Notes: generated by a model not told the origin, from the sequence alone. Positions 32,546 to 44,299 are shown, numbered from the stretch's first letter. The stretch: 64,000 bases of DNA from Choristoneura fumiferana (GCF_025370935.1 NC_133491.1:8760725-8824724), one strand, 5' to 3'. Program-made: numbers and translations.

Positions 32546-32887
32546 TAGGATACCTTTAGTAAATTGTATATGTTTAGTAGTAACTCGCGCATTTGCTCTT
32601 GAAAATCATCGTTTGGTGAAGTGGAACTGATGATGAACACAGTTGACCATCGGAGTTACTAATCAATAACATTTCACGGGTTGAATTTTAATTACTTTAA
32701 CACAGTTGCTGAACAATTTATGCTCCTCGTAATGCATATGGTAAAACGGGTGGTGAAGCACAAGGACTCCTCAATAATGAACGTCTCTGCATCGGAAAAA
32801 GTAATCTTTCGTAAAAGTTGACGAGCAGTTAATATTAAACTATTGTATCTTAGATTATTTAGATTAAAAAGCGTGAAAAAAAATTTT

Positions 32888-33118
32888 ATAACAAAAAATT
32901 CAACTGACTACAAAAAACCATCAAAATAATTTTCTACCAGTCTGACGTTGGTTGGTGTCTCAGCACGAGCCAGCAGGAGTGATTGAAGCCCAACATATAG
33001 TGCGTAGGTGAGGTAGATGACTATAGGTTAACTCTTGCTGGCTCGTGCTGAGGCACCAACATACTTCAGACTGGTAGAAAATTATTTTGATGGTGTTTTG
33101 TAGTCAGTTCAATTTTTT
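32888..33118. mobile_element. Foldback element, type 'CAGCACGAGCCAGCAGGAG', copy 2
   Basis: Arms 32888-32981 and about 33030-33118. It shares the outermost (GACTACAAAA) and innermost (CAGCACGAGCCAGCAGGAG) parts with copy 1. Between them both arms instead carry CTACCAGTCTGA-type sequence. The loop matches the reverse complement of copy 1's loop. Confidence 0.75.
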
Positions 33119-33378
33119 GTTACATTTTTTTTTGTATGAGAGACTTAACAATTACGTAGAATTGTAACACTTGTAACTTTTGTGTTATAGGGGGCAGAAG
33201 TATCAGTTTATATTCTAAATAGAACTCGGTGCATGTCATAGGCTATTTCGTAGTTAATAAATAACACGATTAAAACGCCATAGAATCCTCTAGTGAAACA
33301 TTTGATAGTCTGATAACCTTCATGGTCGATTTCTTGACTTATGAATATGGTATTTACAAGATGTGCCGTCTGGCGAAC

Positions 33379-36283
33379 CTAGTCCGGCCTGTAGATGGGT
33401 ATTCGGGGGATGAACTCGATGAGCAGGACATACTCCATCATGGAGGAGGAATCGCAGTGCTGCTTGGTGAGCCGCCAGCGGAGCCCTAATTTGTTGTACA
33501 GCCGACTATTTTCCCACTCTAGAAGCTTGTTCAACGAGTGCTGCGTCTGAAAAAGCAATTTTGACTTATACTAAATATACTCAAACCTTACTTTAATGTT
33601 TCTGCCTAAAATACCACTTTCACAAAACACCTTCATTTTTCAAAATACTACATTACCTTTTTTTATTATTCCACCGTCACATTGACATTAAAACCTAATT
33701 TAAATTATCAATAAAACTATTGAACTTAGGTTTAGGAATGAATAATGCACATATTCAATTATTTTCAACGAAAAATTATTGTTTTTAGAATATAAGACAA
33801 TGTTTGCATGGCAATGAATCTGCTTAGACATGTCATGGCACATCAGCACTATTTATAAGACCACCCCTAATATTTTATTTTTTCTATCTCCTACTGGTTT
33901 GACACCCATATTGGGAATATGCATATCTTTTAAGCCTTTCTGTTAAATATAATCTTGAAAATGTAAAAAGCTATAATACTGATTTTATCTTTAATAAAGT
34001 CAGAGTACAATATCAGCATTATATTTGCAATAGTAACTGGGCAATAAGAATCTAAATAAATAAAATATGAGTAAGGACTTAATTCTACAGTCTGTTCAAT
34101 ATAGGAATGGACAGAAGGAAAATAGGTTCTTTATAGTGCATGCTTTAGGAAGTCATTTAATAAATTTAATTTTTTTAGTGTACGGTCCAAACATATATAA
34201 CGAGGGATTTCAAAGAAAAAAATCCGATTTATCCATATTTGTGAGTAAATTACATACATAAGTCAGTAGAATATAAATAAAAAAAAAATTTTTTTTTTTA
34301 AAGGAAAACTGGTGGATTCCTTCTCATTCCTTAGTTTTCCAATAGATAGTAAGCCTATCTTAAAAACTAGGAACTATGTAATTGTTCAGCAAAAACTACT
34401 TTATGTCCTTACCAGTGTTTCAACCTATCTCCATCCACATTTTATCTAAATTGGTTCAGCAGTTTAAGCTTGAAGAAGTAACAGACAAACAGAATTGCTT
34501 TCATATTTATAATGTAAGTAAGGCAGGCTGGAATTGCTGATCAATTTTTATATAAGTGGGTACCTAGCAGCAACTATTCTTCAATTCAATTCAATTCTTG
34601 AAAGTATAGCTCCATCAATAGTATCAATGATTCCGCCAATATAGAGGTTGGAAAAGACACTATCAGTTAGCCATTGTTCCGTAGCTTCAGCGTGCGGTAA
34701 ACTATTCTTTTACACATGGTATGCAAATGAGACACCAAATGGCTACCAGATGGTAAGTGATTACCACCACCTATGGACTCCTGCAACACCAAAGGAGTAC
34801 AAAAACATTGTGTACTTTGAGAAAACATTTTACCCTTTTACTAAGACAAATGACGGGCCAGAGAGAGCATCCGAGGGTACAGCAGCAGCAGACACAGCCA
34901 CAGAACAGCCATTTGACATTGACAGGTAGAGTTTTCTTTAGCACGCTGTTGATGCGTGCCACTGTGGCCTGGTATTCTTCTGGGGCCACACGAGACTGCA
35001 GCCCTGATGGGAACTCAGCGTGAAACCGGTTACTTAAACCGAAACTGGAAATAAAAACAATAAATCATATTATAGAATTATTTGCAACAGCACAATAAGA
35101 TCTCCTTCTCGTAGGTTTGAATAGAATTGTCAAATTTCTAATAAAAAAAAGGAAAGTAGTTTGTGCTAATTGTTTTTTATTCTATTTGACTGGATGGCAA
35201 ACAAGTAAGTGGGTCTCCTGATGGTAAGAGATCATCACCCCCCATAGACACCTGCAACACCAGGGGTATTGCAGATGCATTGCCAACATAGAGGTATAGG
35301 ATACCGCAAGTGCCAGTAATTTCACCAGAAATTGTGCAGAAAATTAAGTAGCATAATTACAATGCTCTGTTAATTACTATTAACATGTAGTTTACAAAAC
35401 TCAATGATTTAAAAATTATAGATCCATTAGATTATTAGATATTTGACTCCTTGTTCAAAATGCTAAAATTTTACAGCAAATGTAGGTCCTTTACATCCCA
35501 AGTAAACTTAGATTAATTAAATACATATCACCCAATTTAACATATATAAAACATTTTTGTTATCAAAGAGATTGTAAAAGATCTTCTACACATAAGAAAT
35601 ACTACTAACTTCTATTTATAATAATGAGTCAGTGTACAAAGTTGTTTATTTAAATCACTGTTCACGGTAAATAAGGTAATGGCATAATTTGAAAGTTTAT
35701 TTAGCTCAGACGATAACATGACCTTTGTACAGGAATAACAATGATGAATGATCTTGAGTTTAAACATTTTGCACAAAGCTACAGTTATTTTGAATGCATT
35801 ATTCCTTGCAAGAAAAACGTAAGTAAACAATATAAAGTAAGTATAAAGTACCTGTTCTAGTATGAATTAAAAACAATAACACATTTTTATTGCTCAGAAT
35901 AAGGTGTAGTAATTATTATACTTCAGAACTTCAGGGTCATTGGCCAGTCAAAGAGGTTTCAAGAGCATAAGACTGTCAATCTGTGGTCAGTGTCCTGCGC
36001 CAATGTAAAGTCCTTAAAGTGATAGGTCGTACATAACAAAGGGCTACGACATGATACCCTTACCTTACGTCAACAGGTTGTTTAAAGGTTTAAAAACTTC
36101 GGTTTTGTATGAGCTATTAGCTCCAAGCATCTAGCACAGAAGAAAGGGAGAAATAAGACCTTACACTGTCATGTTACCAGCTCCCCGCACGATTATTGGA
36201 TCAGGCACTAATGTCACATGAGTTTCTTCTATATTCTCCTCACTTTCAGTCTCATCAGGGTAAATTGCATCAAAATCTGCCAT
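33379..36283 (-). CDS. CHIC2: CHIC1/CHIC2-like cysteine-rich hydrophobic domain protein, complete (165 aa)
   Basis: Three exons on the minus strand: 36283-36165, 35044-34834 and 33546-33379 (TAG). GT-AG junctions and phases agree (498 coding bases). The length of 165 aa equals human CHIC2. The start MADFDAIYP matches the vertebrate MADFDEIYE, and PDPIIVRGAGNMTVFGLSN matches PDPVVVRGSGHVTVFGLSN. The defining hydrophobic Cys cluster is at residues 85-110: WLFCGCVCCCCTLGCSLWP. The C-terminal end MMEYVLLIEFIPRIPIYRPD is also near-identical to the family. Family knowledge: CHIC proteins are membrane-anchored by palmitoylation of the Cys string rather than by a transmembrane helix, and locate to plasma membrane and vesicles; their molecular role is poorly defined. 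The two introns hold ordinary AT-rich sequence and a SINE/LINE-like fragment at about 35190-35310. This is one of the best-conserved genes in the window. Confidence 0.96.
35190..35310 (+). repeat. Dispersed repeat in CHIC intron 1
   Basis: GGCAAACAAGTAAGTGGGTC, TGATGGTAAGAGATCATCAC and ACCTGCAACACCAGGGGTAT match the repeat inside both arms of the 58.4-62.3 kb structure (about 58870-58990 and 61490-61640). Confidence 0.6.
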
Positions 36284-37197
36284 TTTACTTAATCACTAAC
36301 TTAAATAAAATACGATCTTGTATATTTTTAACACATAACAAAGCACAATTTTTGTTTGTTGAATTACAACATTCATGGAAGAAAATCTGAGTGACGTTTT
36401 CAAACACAAATGTTGTGTTACAACACGGTAAAATGAAAGTACCCCGTGAATGGAAATCAATCAATACGTTACTTTCTGAGCACCGAAAAATACTGCATTT
36501 TAGTCAATTAATAATTGCTTATTTATATGATGAAAGTATCCAATTTTTTTTATTATGTTGTTATTATATACATTGTATAGTTCATGATAAATTATTTTGC
36601 AATGTTCTAAGGAGTTTTTGATGAGGTGGTAATTCCGGTTTTTCGTAGTTTTATTCATTGCCAATAGATGGCAGAAGTAGTACATGTTAGTAGTTGATAG
36701 TCCCACTACTATGCAATAGATAGCGGAATAAACGAAAAACATCATTTCTAACTATGAATGAACTACCGCCGAACGCTTTGAGCCGAACGGGGCTATTTTT
36801 TTCAACTCTAGTATTTTTAAGTAGGTAGTTTTTAGGCAGGTATGTAGGATATCTAACTTTAGTTGTGTAATAGAATTGGATTATAATTTCATACATAACA
36901 ATTGTAGCTATACCCTACCAGGGTGCATAATTTCTGTAAGTACTAGTATAAGTCTTATGTTTTATGTTTTTGCCAAATAAATGAATAAGTACTGAAAAAA
37001 AAATATCCTCGTACTTACATATTTTCTGTCTGGTACTGTTTACTTATGGTATAATAGTACATTGTATCTTAAGAGCAGTAAATAAGGAATTACGAACGAG
37101 GGTCTATTAAAAGCCCAAAGTCTGACTGAATAAAATATTATTTACCTATTAGGTCGTCGAAAACGCATTTATTAGGTGATCAATAAAATCATACCTT
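36284..37197. other. 5' flank of the CHIC gene
   Basis: No gene on either strand. AT-rich, with several short ORFs lacking family resemblance. Confidence 0.3.
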
Positions 37198-37865
37198 TTT
37201 TAGGTTTCTGGAGCCAAAATGGCAAAAATGGAACCCTTATAGTTTCGCCATGTCTGTCTGTCTATCTGTCTGTCTGTCTGTCTGTCTATCTGTCTGTCTG
37301 TCTGTCTGTCCGTCCGCGGCTTTGCTCAGGGACTATCAATGCTAGAAAGCTGTAATTTTGCGCGGATATATATGTAAACTATGCCGACAAAATGGTACAA
37401 TAAAAAAAAAATTTTTTTTAGGGTACCTTCCATAGACGTAAAGTGGGAGTGATTTTGTTTTTCTCATCCAACCCTATATCGTTGGATAGATCTTTTCAAA
37501 GGGGTAGGAGTTTGCTAAGACGATTTTTCGATTCAATGATTTGTTTGCGAAATATTCAAACTTTAAAGTGCAAATTTTCATTAAAATCAAGCGTCCTCCC
37601 TCTCAAATCTAAACCCGTGGGTGGAAAAATTTGAAAAAATTCAGGATGGTAGTAAGTATACCAAACTTACAAGGAAAAATATAACGGCTAAGTTTGCTTG
37701 AGAATTATTAGTAGCTAGTTTAAGAGTAGGTAAATAGCAGCCTATGGTACCTAGGTATAAAATATACCTACCTTAACTATGGAAGATTCCGTATAAAATA
37801 CGAAATCCTTAGAAAAATATTACTTAATTTTTTCAGCTACGGAACCCTATTTCGGGTTCGGGCTC
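37198..37865 (-). mobile_element. 'GGTTCCG' dispersed repeat, near full length
   Basis: Reverse-orientation copy. It starts with AAAATGGCAAAAATGGAACC and a (GTCT)n tract at 37253-37312, continues AAGCCGCGG.. complement, TCAATGCTAGAAAGCTGTAA and ACTATGCCGACAAAATGGTA, and ends at GCTACGGAACCCTATTTCGG. The same ~650 bp unit appears forward at 47022-47655 and in pieces at 40080, 45228, 51486, 55420/57729 and 58226. No ORF of note. Confidence 0.7.
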
Positions 37866-38649
37866 TTGACTCTTCAAAATGTAATAGGTAGCTATCAGCC
37901 TCTGGCATCAACCAAATAATGGTCTCTCAATTTTTAAACAAGATCCTATCAAATGAATATGTCGCTAAAGTAGTTTTACTATTACTTATTCTGTGGCTAA
38001 AGGCGAACTTTCAAGTTGACAGACACGGCTATTGGCATTATTGTTTTAAAGTTGTTTTATGACATGCAAACGTTTAGATTTTAGGGTGGTAGACCACATA
38101 TTGGCTGATGGCTACCTCGATCGATGCATGAAAAATATCTAAATCACAATTATAAATTCCTGAAAATCATGTACCTACATCTAATAGATCTTTGAATAGC
38201 TAAATAATTAATTTTCAGATACGTTGTATACTGTGCAACGGGCGATAGTACCTACAACCTAGAAACATAGCATTGTCCTTCGCCATTTAGGTCCATTATT
38301 ATTAAATGGTCTGTGAGTAGGTCTTATACTCGTACGACCACTATCACATATGAGCTGATAAAGCACAGCTGTGACCCAAAAACCTAACTCGTGTTATACA
38401 GCTATTATAATTCTAAGCTTAGGTATAATATTTATGATAAAAAAACTCATTTTGTCTGTACTTATTTTAGAACCGACAAAATTACACTAAATTACATCGT
38501 TTCTTATTGTATTACAGAACAGAATGACGGTAATTTTTTTTTAGGGATGGAACACAATAATAAATTAAAATTAGACTAATTTAAAAGTATTAATAAAAGT
38601 AAAACAAACTAATAACTAAAGTATAACTAAAATAAATTTGAAAAAGTAT

Positions 38650-38850
38650 CCCCCGCGGCATGGACCCAAAGATGCTGGCAGCATTTCCTCGCTGTATAGC
38701 AATGCTGATACGTTGTGCGAGGAAGCTGCCAGCTCTATGGTCCCCTGAGATATCCGACAGACGTTTTGATAATTCTTTAAATATAATTTTTGCGCTGGGC
38801 CCCGACGGGCCTAAGGTCTCAACCCCGAATGGAACAAAGACGGTTGTTTT
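38650..38850 (-). pseudogene. Retroelement-derived coding fragment
   Basis: Minus-strand translation contains ETLGPSGPSAKIIFKELSKR and AGSFLAQRISIAIQRGNAAS. The pattern GP..LG.R...GD.RAG.F..QR.S.A.QRGNAAS is one I recall as a highly repeated tail on retroelement-type ORFs in invertebrates. No flanking reverse transcriptase was found, so it is a remnant. The assignment is from memory and only moderately sure. Confidence 0.45.
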
Positions 38851-38969
38851 TCTTTCGTTTAATTTTGAGTTGAATTAGATCCGGAATCTAGGAACAATGT
38901 TGATGGCCATGCCACGCCACTTTTTATGCCAACTTGCAAAAGTTTCGATTCGCACACCCGTCTGCTGCC

Positions 38970-39125
38970 TTTTTTAACCGACTTCAAAAAAGGAGGAGGT
39001 TCTATGTTCCAATGTTTGTATTTTTTATGTATGTTCACCGATTACTCAGTCAATTGTGGACCGATTTTGAAAATTCTTTTTTTATTCGAAAAAGTACTCT
39101 TCTGAGGTGTCCTATTGTCAATTGT
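38970..39125 (+). repeat. Dispersed 'GACTTC' repeat copy, truncated
   Basis: AACCGACTTCAAAAAAGGAG, TGTTCACCGATTACTCAGTC and AGTACTCTTCTGAGGTGTCC in family order, then it breaks off. Confidence 0.65.
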
Positions 39126-39481
39126 AGAATCCTTCGCTACATGCTGGATTCAATGTACCGTCCTCCGGTAATTAGGTATACTTACATAATTTTGCTCCCT
39201 TGTGACACAAAAAAAATTTTTTGATCGACTCGCCTTAAGGGTCAAAGACCCTATGTTTTTGCCTTGTTTACTACTTAGCTTTTCATTTTTAAATTTTATA
39301 AAAGGTGCTTTGTAGGAGCTTGTGTCACTGTTTTTTCATTTTACAACGCAAACCTATAGGATAAGCTAGTTCAGCAAATAGTGAAGGGTATACTTACCTC
39401 CAAGTTGAAACAAATCAAAGTTTTTTACAAGGCGGGCGGTTATTATATGTCCTATAGATAGACGATAGGCACCTGCGCCTG

Positions 39482-39611
39482 CAGGGCTACTAAGAAACTC
39501 GAAACTCGAAGTTCGTGTAGCACCGACCCTCTCGCTCTCGTATTAAATAGTATAAGTGTCGGAGGGACCGCACAACACGAACTTCGAGTTTCAAGTTTCA
39601 TAGTAGCCCTG
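39482..39611. mobile_element. Family A palindromic MITE abutting a TATA box
   Basis: 130 bp palindrome with ends CAGGGCTACTAAGAAACTCG and CATAGTAGCCCTG. It ends 9 bases before the TATAAAA of the first cuticular protein gene. Confidence 0.8.
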
Positions 39612-39620
39612 CTGCGCGTG

Positions 39621-39627
39621 TATAAAA
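39621..39627 (+). promoter_or_regulatory. TATA box of cuticular protein gene 1
   Basis: TATAAAA 63 bases before the ATG. A TCACT initiator-like word lies ~31 bases downstream at 39652-39656. Confidence 0.7.
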
Positions 39628-39683
39628 CAGCCGCACGCGCACCCGTTAGCGTCACTGGCACGTTGGATCACACCGCACGCAAC

Positions 39684-41397
39684 ATGAAGGTACACTATGT
39701 CATATGGGGAGGGACAAAATTATGGGCCTGTAGGGAAACTGCCTTTTTACATCCTTTTGTTAGCTCATTTCACTCAAAGAAAACGTTCTTTTATTTTTAA
39801 AAATAAACAAAACTGCATTCAAAGAGTTTCTAAAACTAATTAAAATTTTCTTTCATGTTCTTTGTATTAAAATTAATGTTAACAGCGCAAGTGTCATACC
39901 ATAATGTTCTTCCTTGTAAAGCAAAGCGATGATAATATTACTTTTTCTGTGAAAAGGTTCTAAGTGAGTCATGGTTTAGTTAGTTCGATCGTACATATTT
40001 TAATGGAAGTACTATTTTTCTCAATTACTTAAGTAGACTAGAAAATTGTGAGAGGGTTGGACCTACCATCTTTGAAGCAAATCATAGCTCGATTTCAATG
40101 AAAATTTGCACTTTAAAGTTGAATATTTCGCAAACAAATCACTGAATCGAAAAATCGTTTTAGAAACCCTCCAATGGTGTTAAAAGACCTATCCAACTCT
40201 ACCCTATACTATAAGGTTGGATAAGAAAAAAAAAACACCTCCACTTTACGTCTCTGGTAGGTATGTACCTACTCTAAAAAAAAATATTTTTTATTTTTTA
40301 TTGTACCATTTGGTCGGCATAGTTCACGTATATATTCATGCAAAATTTCTAGCATTGATAGTCCCTGAGGAAAGCCGCGGACAGACAGACAGAATAACAG
40401 ACAGACAGACATGGCGAAATTATAAGGGTTCCGTTTTTCCCATTTTGGCCCTAAAAAAGAACTCTCTTCCAGTTCTTAGCTCTCGCCCTGATCGCGGTGT
40501 GGTGGCAGGCGGCCGCCGGCGTGGTCCCGGTGTCCCCGTACGGGTACGCGAGGCCTGCGTTGGCGCCGCTCGCCGTGCCGCATCCGTACGCCGTGCCCGC
40601 GGTCGCACGCGTCGCGTCCGTCGCTCCCGTCGACGAGTATGACCCTAACCCGCAGTATTCGTACGCGTATGACATCCAGGATGCATTGACTGGTAAGTAT
40701 GTGCGTGCACAGGCCTTAGTCATCGAGGCGCCCCGGGCGAGTCATACCTTTGACACCCTTTTATATACAACAAGCGATGAAATGGCAGGCCGTGATTGTT
40801 AGACATAGAATACTCACTCATAATACTAACTCCTGCGATCGTTAGATCGTTAAAAAAAGTGTTCAAATTAAGTGGTTAAGTTGAGCTGGCGCGCGCGGCG
40901 CGCTGTAGTTGGTACCACGTCCCGGTCGCTCCCCCCCTTAGGCTGTGTTTGCACCAGAGATGTGCGAGGTCAAAGCCAAAAGTCAAAACTCAAAGTCAAA
41001 TTATCTTTATTCAATTTAGGCTGTAACAAGCATTAATGAATGTCAAAAAAATCCGGCAAGAAACTCAAAGAGGTACGTGTTTTTCACGAACGAAACGCCT
41101 CATTTACCTATCCTCCGCAAAACACAGCTGTGTAGAAACAGCTAAGCGGAGCGAGGGTAGATGAATGAAGCGTTTTCAGTGTATCCAAAATGTAATCCTA
41201 TTTTTGCAGGCGACTCCAAGAGCCAGCAGGAGTCTCGCTCCGGCGACGTGGTGCAAGGTTCGTACTCGCTGGTGGAGCCGGACGGCACGCGCCGCGTCGT
41301 GGAGTACACCGCCGATCCCCACAACGGGTTCAACGCCGTCGTGCACAAGGAGCCCCTGGGCGCCGTAAAGGCCGTTGCTCCCGCTTACATCCACTAA
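39684..41397 (+). CDS. RR-2 cuticular protein (CPR family), gene 1, 137 aa
   Basis: Exons 39684-39689 (M-K only), 40473-40692 and 41210-41397 (TAA). GT-AG junctions; phases agree (414 coding bases). The two-codon first exon followed by the hydrophobic FLALALIAVWWQAAAG gives a signal peptide split by intron 1, the usual layout of insect cuticle genes. A Pro/Val/Ala-rich spacer (PYGYARPALAPLAVPHPYAV) precedes the Rebers-Riddiford chitin-binding domain. The domain starts PNPQYSYAYDIQDALTG, is split by intron 2 and continues DSKSQQESRSGDVVQGSYSL, then VEYTADPHNGFNAVVHKEP, the RR-2 signature typical of rigid cuticle. Role (family): secreted by epidermal cells, binds chitin in exocuticle. A truncated GGTTCCG repeat ends only about 12 bases before the exon 2 acceptor, a palindromic MITE abuts the TATA box, and a second palindrome follows the stop. 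Confidence 0.93.
40080..40458 (+). mobile_element. 'GGTTCCG' repeat, 5'-truncated, ending at a splice acceptor
   Basis: TTGCACTTTAAAGTTGAATA, TTGATAGTCCCTGAGGAAAG, a (GACA)n tract and AAGGGTTCCGTTTTTCCCAT in forward order. Its end (TTTTGGCCCTAAAAA) runs directly into the CTCTCTTCCAG acceptor of cuticle gene 1. Confidence 0.7.
40950..41090 (+). repeat. Short dispersed repeat fragments in intron 2 of cuticular gene 1
   Basis: CACCAGAGATGTGCGAGGTC (also at 8805 and 51755) followed by AAGTCAAATTATCTTTATTC, a string frequent in lepidopteran LINE 3' regions. Confidence 0.45.
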
Positions 41398-41419
41398 CTT
41401 GACAAACATTGGCGGCTAA

Positions 41420-41605
41420 TTCTACGAGCGTTTCAACCGCTATCAGTTTCCTGTCGTATATATTGAAGAAATGAGAAACCGTAAGCAAATATTATAAAGT
41501 AATTGTGTCCCATGCACACCATCACCATACCTATCGTTTTACAAAATCAAGTAAATGTTCAGTATAAGCGACAGGAAAGTGATAGCGGTTGAAACGCTCG
41601 TAGAA
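41420..41605. repeat. Palindromic element in the 3' flank of cuticular gene 1
   Basis: 36 bp arms (TTCTACGAGCGTTTCAACCG.. at 41420-41456, and its near-exact reverse complement to 41605) enclose ~113 bp. It starts 23 bases after the stop codon, so it probably lies inside the 3' UTR. Confidence 0.75.
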
Positions 41606-44081
41606 CTACCCTGGTGTAACAGGGTCTCTAGTTGCCAGTTTCATTAGTACCATTATATGTAGTGGTCCTGATCCGTTGTAGGAGTATTCGCAGTACTATG
41701 AAAGCAAAAGGAACTATTGCGAAAAATCCTACTATGAAAAAAAAACCTACTATGAGAAAAAGTTGAACTTAATAAGCCCGTTATATAAATCTCTGACAAA
41801 CAGCAGGAGCGATACTGGAGAGGCTGGAAATTGTATGTGAGTTGTTACTGCAGTTGGTGTTTTCTTTCTATGCTGGCATAGCAATACACCAAAATGGCTA
41901 CGTCGCACCCGCTTTTTTGGCTAAGGCATAGGCTAAGTTCTTACTTGCCCTGCAGCCCTAGTTATGCCAATGCTGATCCTTAAGAATCCAAATGAAATTA
42001 GTTCTATATTTGGATTTGTTGGAAGTTTTCTTGATCCGAGATTATAGGTGTATTGTTAAAGTTATAAAACACCTTTAGAATTTGACACATACTATGTTAT
42101 GAGCGTATGCGTAAACAGTGTGAAGCTGCACTAAAATTAAATTAAAGCTCACGTGATGAAAAGCTCCGAAGTGCTACTTAAAGAGATTTATTTATAGAAC
42201 TGGAAATTGAAAAATTGCATGTACCTTCAAAATATATGTTTTTTTTAGTTTATATTATTTTAAAAGTATGTATGAGTACATACGTTTGGACGGATGAAGT
42301 ATGCGGGAGATAGAAGGGGAAAGGCAATCGTTTTTATATCACTTCTCAATATCCTTGAACACTTAAAGAAATATTAGAGTATCATTTAAAATGTTTAAGA
42401 CTATAAGTAAATTGGATGTCGTAATAGCAATTACAGTGATTTACGCTACTTTAACCGTCGATGTTACTATTCGCCAACGTGACCTGACCATATTTATTTG
42501 TATGTACATATAACTTATTGTTAAATGTTGAGTATTATAGCTAAGGTAATAAATAAGAGGAATCAAATTGCTTCGTTTTATTTCTTCCTTTTAAACCAGT
42601 ATAAACCACTGTCAAATTACATGACTCTATACCCAGCGAATGAGTGTTCGCAATTTTATCCCGACCCCGTGAGAATATCGGGATTAAATGTAGCCTATGT
42701 GTATAAATGTATAGTTATCTTCATACCAAATTTCATGCAAATCCGTCCAGCCGTTTTAGCGTGACAGAATAACAAACATACATGCACACTCACAAACTTT
42801 AGCATTTTATAATATTATAGTAGGTAGTATGTATAGCAAAAATATGCATATTGTCGTCTACACTCATTATCATTACAATTAAGCATACATTCGCTATATG
42901 TAATGAAGCTTTATGGCACTACGTGACTGCATCAACGCATAAAGCAACCTGCAACATGTGTATACTGTGTGTGTACTCGCGGCCGCGCCCATGCAAATGG
43001 CAGTTTGCGTCGCCGCATAGACTAGTAGACGGAGAGCGGACTGCAAAATCTCGTACCTACTTGATACCGCGATGAAATGCACAATGGTTTCCCATAAAAC
43101 TGATGCTGAGGCCGAATTTGATAGTCTGCCGCGGCGGGACCTGCCGAAAGTACCAAAAAAATAGTCACTTCTGTCCGTTTCCGAATTTCGGAGTAGCCCC
43201 GCAGAGCCTATATAGTTAGTTACTACGAAGTGCAAAGTTCGAACTTTGCATCTTGCCGTCCGTAATTATTCAATACGAGAGTGAGAGGGACGGTACGACA
43301 CGAACTTCGATTTTCGAATTTCGTAGTAGCCTCTCAGGTATACTCTCGCGGGCCCAATGCGGATTAGGAACTATACACCTACGCACACCATTGAATTCTT
43401 AAGTAAGCGTGTACCTACAGGTTTCCTCACGAAGTTCATGGTTAATTTCACACATAATTTCGCAATTATAATATGTTATTCTTATTTTGTACATTATAAA
43501 AATTTAAATTAAACAACATTTTTTTAGGCATAGCGTAATGCGTAATTTTATTTAGAAAATAGCTTTGCTTACCACCCAAAAATCACACACAATGTCAGTT
43601 TGTCTGTACCTCCGCTCCGTTTGCTTTTCTTGTTGCACTCTGTACCCTGTCCTCTCGATGTCAACCTCCGTAAGAACTTTGCTTTGCGAGTGCTCCTAAA
43701 TAGGAGCATCCCTAAGTTTTATCACTATCTGACAACTGTCAATAGTGGATTTATTGTTGAATAAATGCTACTACATTATAGACTCTCTTGAAGTTTATTT
43801 TGGAGATTCCTCAACTTCGTTGTGCCTAACAGCAGGGAACACACTATCGATTCCACTGGCCAATCAACAGTCATTTTTAAATTTGACAAGCTCTAAAGAC
43901 TTTTTATTTAGGTTTTTAGTGCCAACCCTGCATGTTGCCTAATCTAGAGCGCTCGTAAAAATTAGGCTTGACCTGGACCTGACTCGACTAACAATGCCAC
44001 TAAACGTTCACAGCCAAATAACATACAAGTACTCCATTAACACAGCTCTAAATTATTCAAGTGTTATTAAGTAGTAGTTTT
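41606..44081. other. Intergenic with repeat fragments
   Basis: Holds a reverse Lep1-like copy at 42640-42830 (CAAATCCGTCCAGCCGTTTT), a subfamily B MITE at 43221-43338 and a partial SINE at about 43345-43460. I see nothing else recognisable. Confidence 0.45.
43221..43338. mobile_element. Family A MITE, subfamily B
   Basis: ACTACGAAGTGCAAAGTTCG ... GAGAGTGAGAGGGACGG ... TTTCGTAGTAGCC, an imperfect palindrome. Confidence 0.65.
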
Positions 44082-44237
44082 ATGTACGGTCAAGGAGTTT
44101 AATTCGTAAGCCACCATGGAACCATTTCACAGTAAACGTCATAGTGACATCGCATTAATTAACAAGGAAAATCTTAATGACTTTTCCTTTGAAAAGGTTC
44201 CATTGTGGCTCATGAATTAAGGTCCTTGACCGTACAT
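44082..44237. mobile_element. Palindromic MITE
   Basis: Ends ATGTACGGTCAAGGA and TCCTTGACCGTACAT, with inner GAACC/GGTTCC also paired; 156 bp. Confidence 0.7.
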
Positions 44238-44299
44238 AATTAGTATATAACTACTTTTGTAAATGGTGATAGTTTGTTTGCTAACGCTACTTATTTCCT

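Noticed and set aside
34648..34989. ORFs overlapping 34834-34989
   Set aside because: They are antisense or frame shadows of CHIC exon 2, whose own frame is strongly conserved.
37253..37312. GTCT/ATCT tract as a CRISPR-like or regulatory array
   Set aside because: It is a simple microsatellite carried by the GGTTCCG repeat and is found again as (GACA)n at 40385 and 47582.
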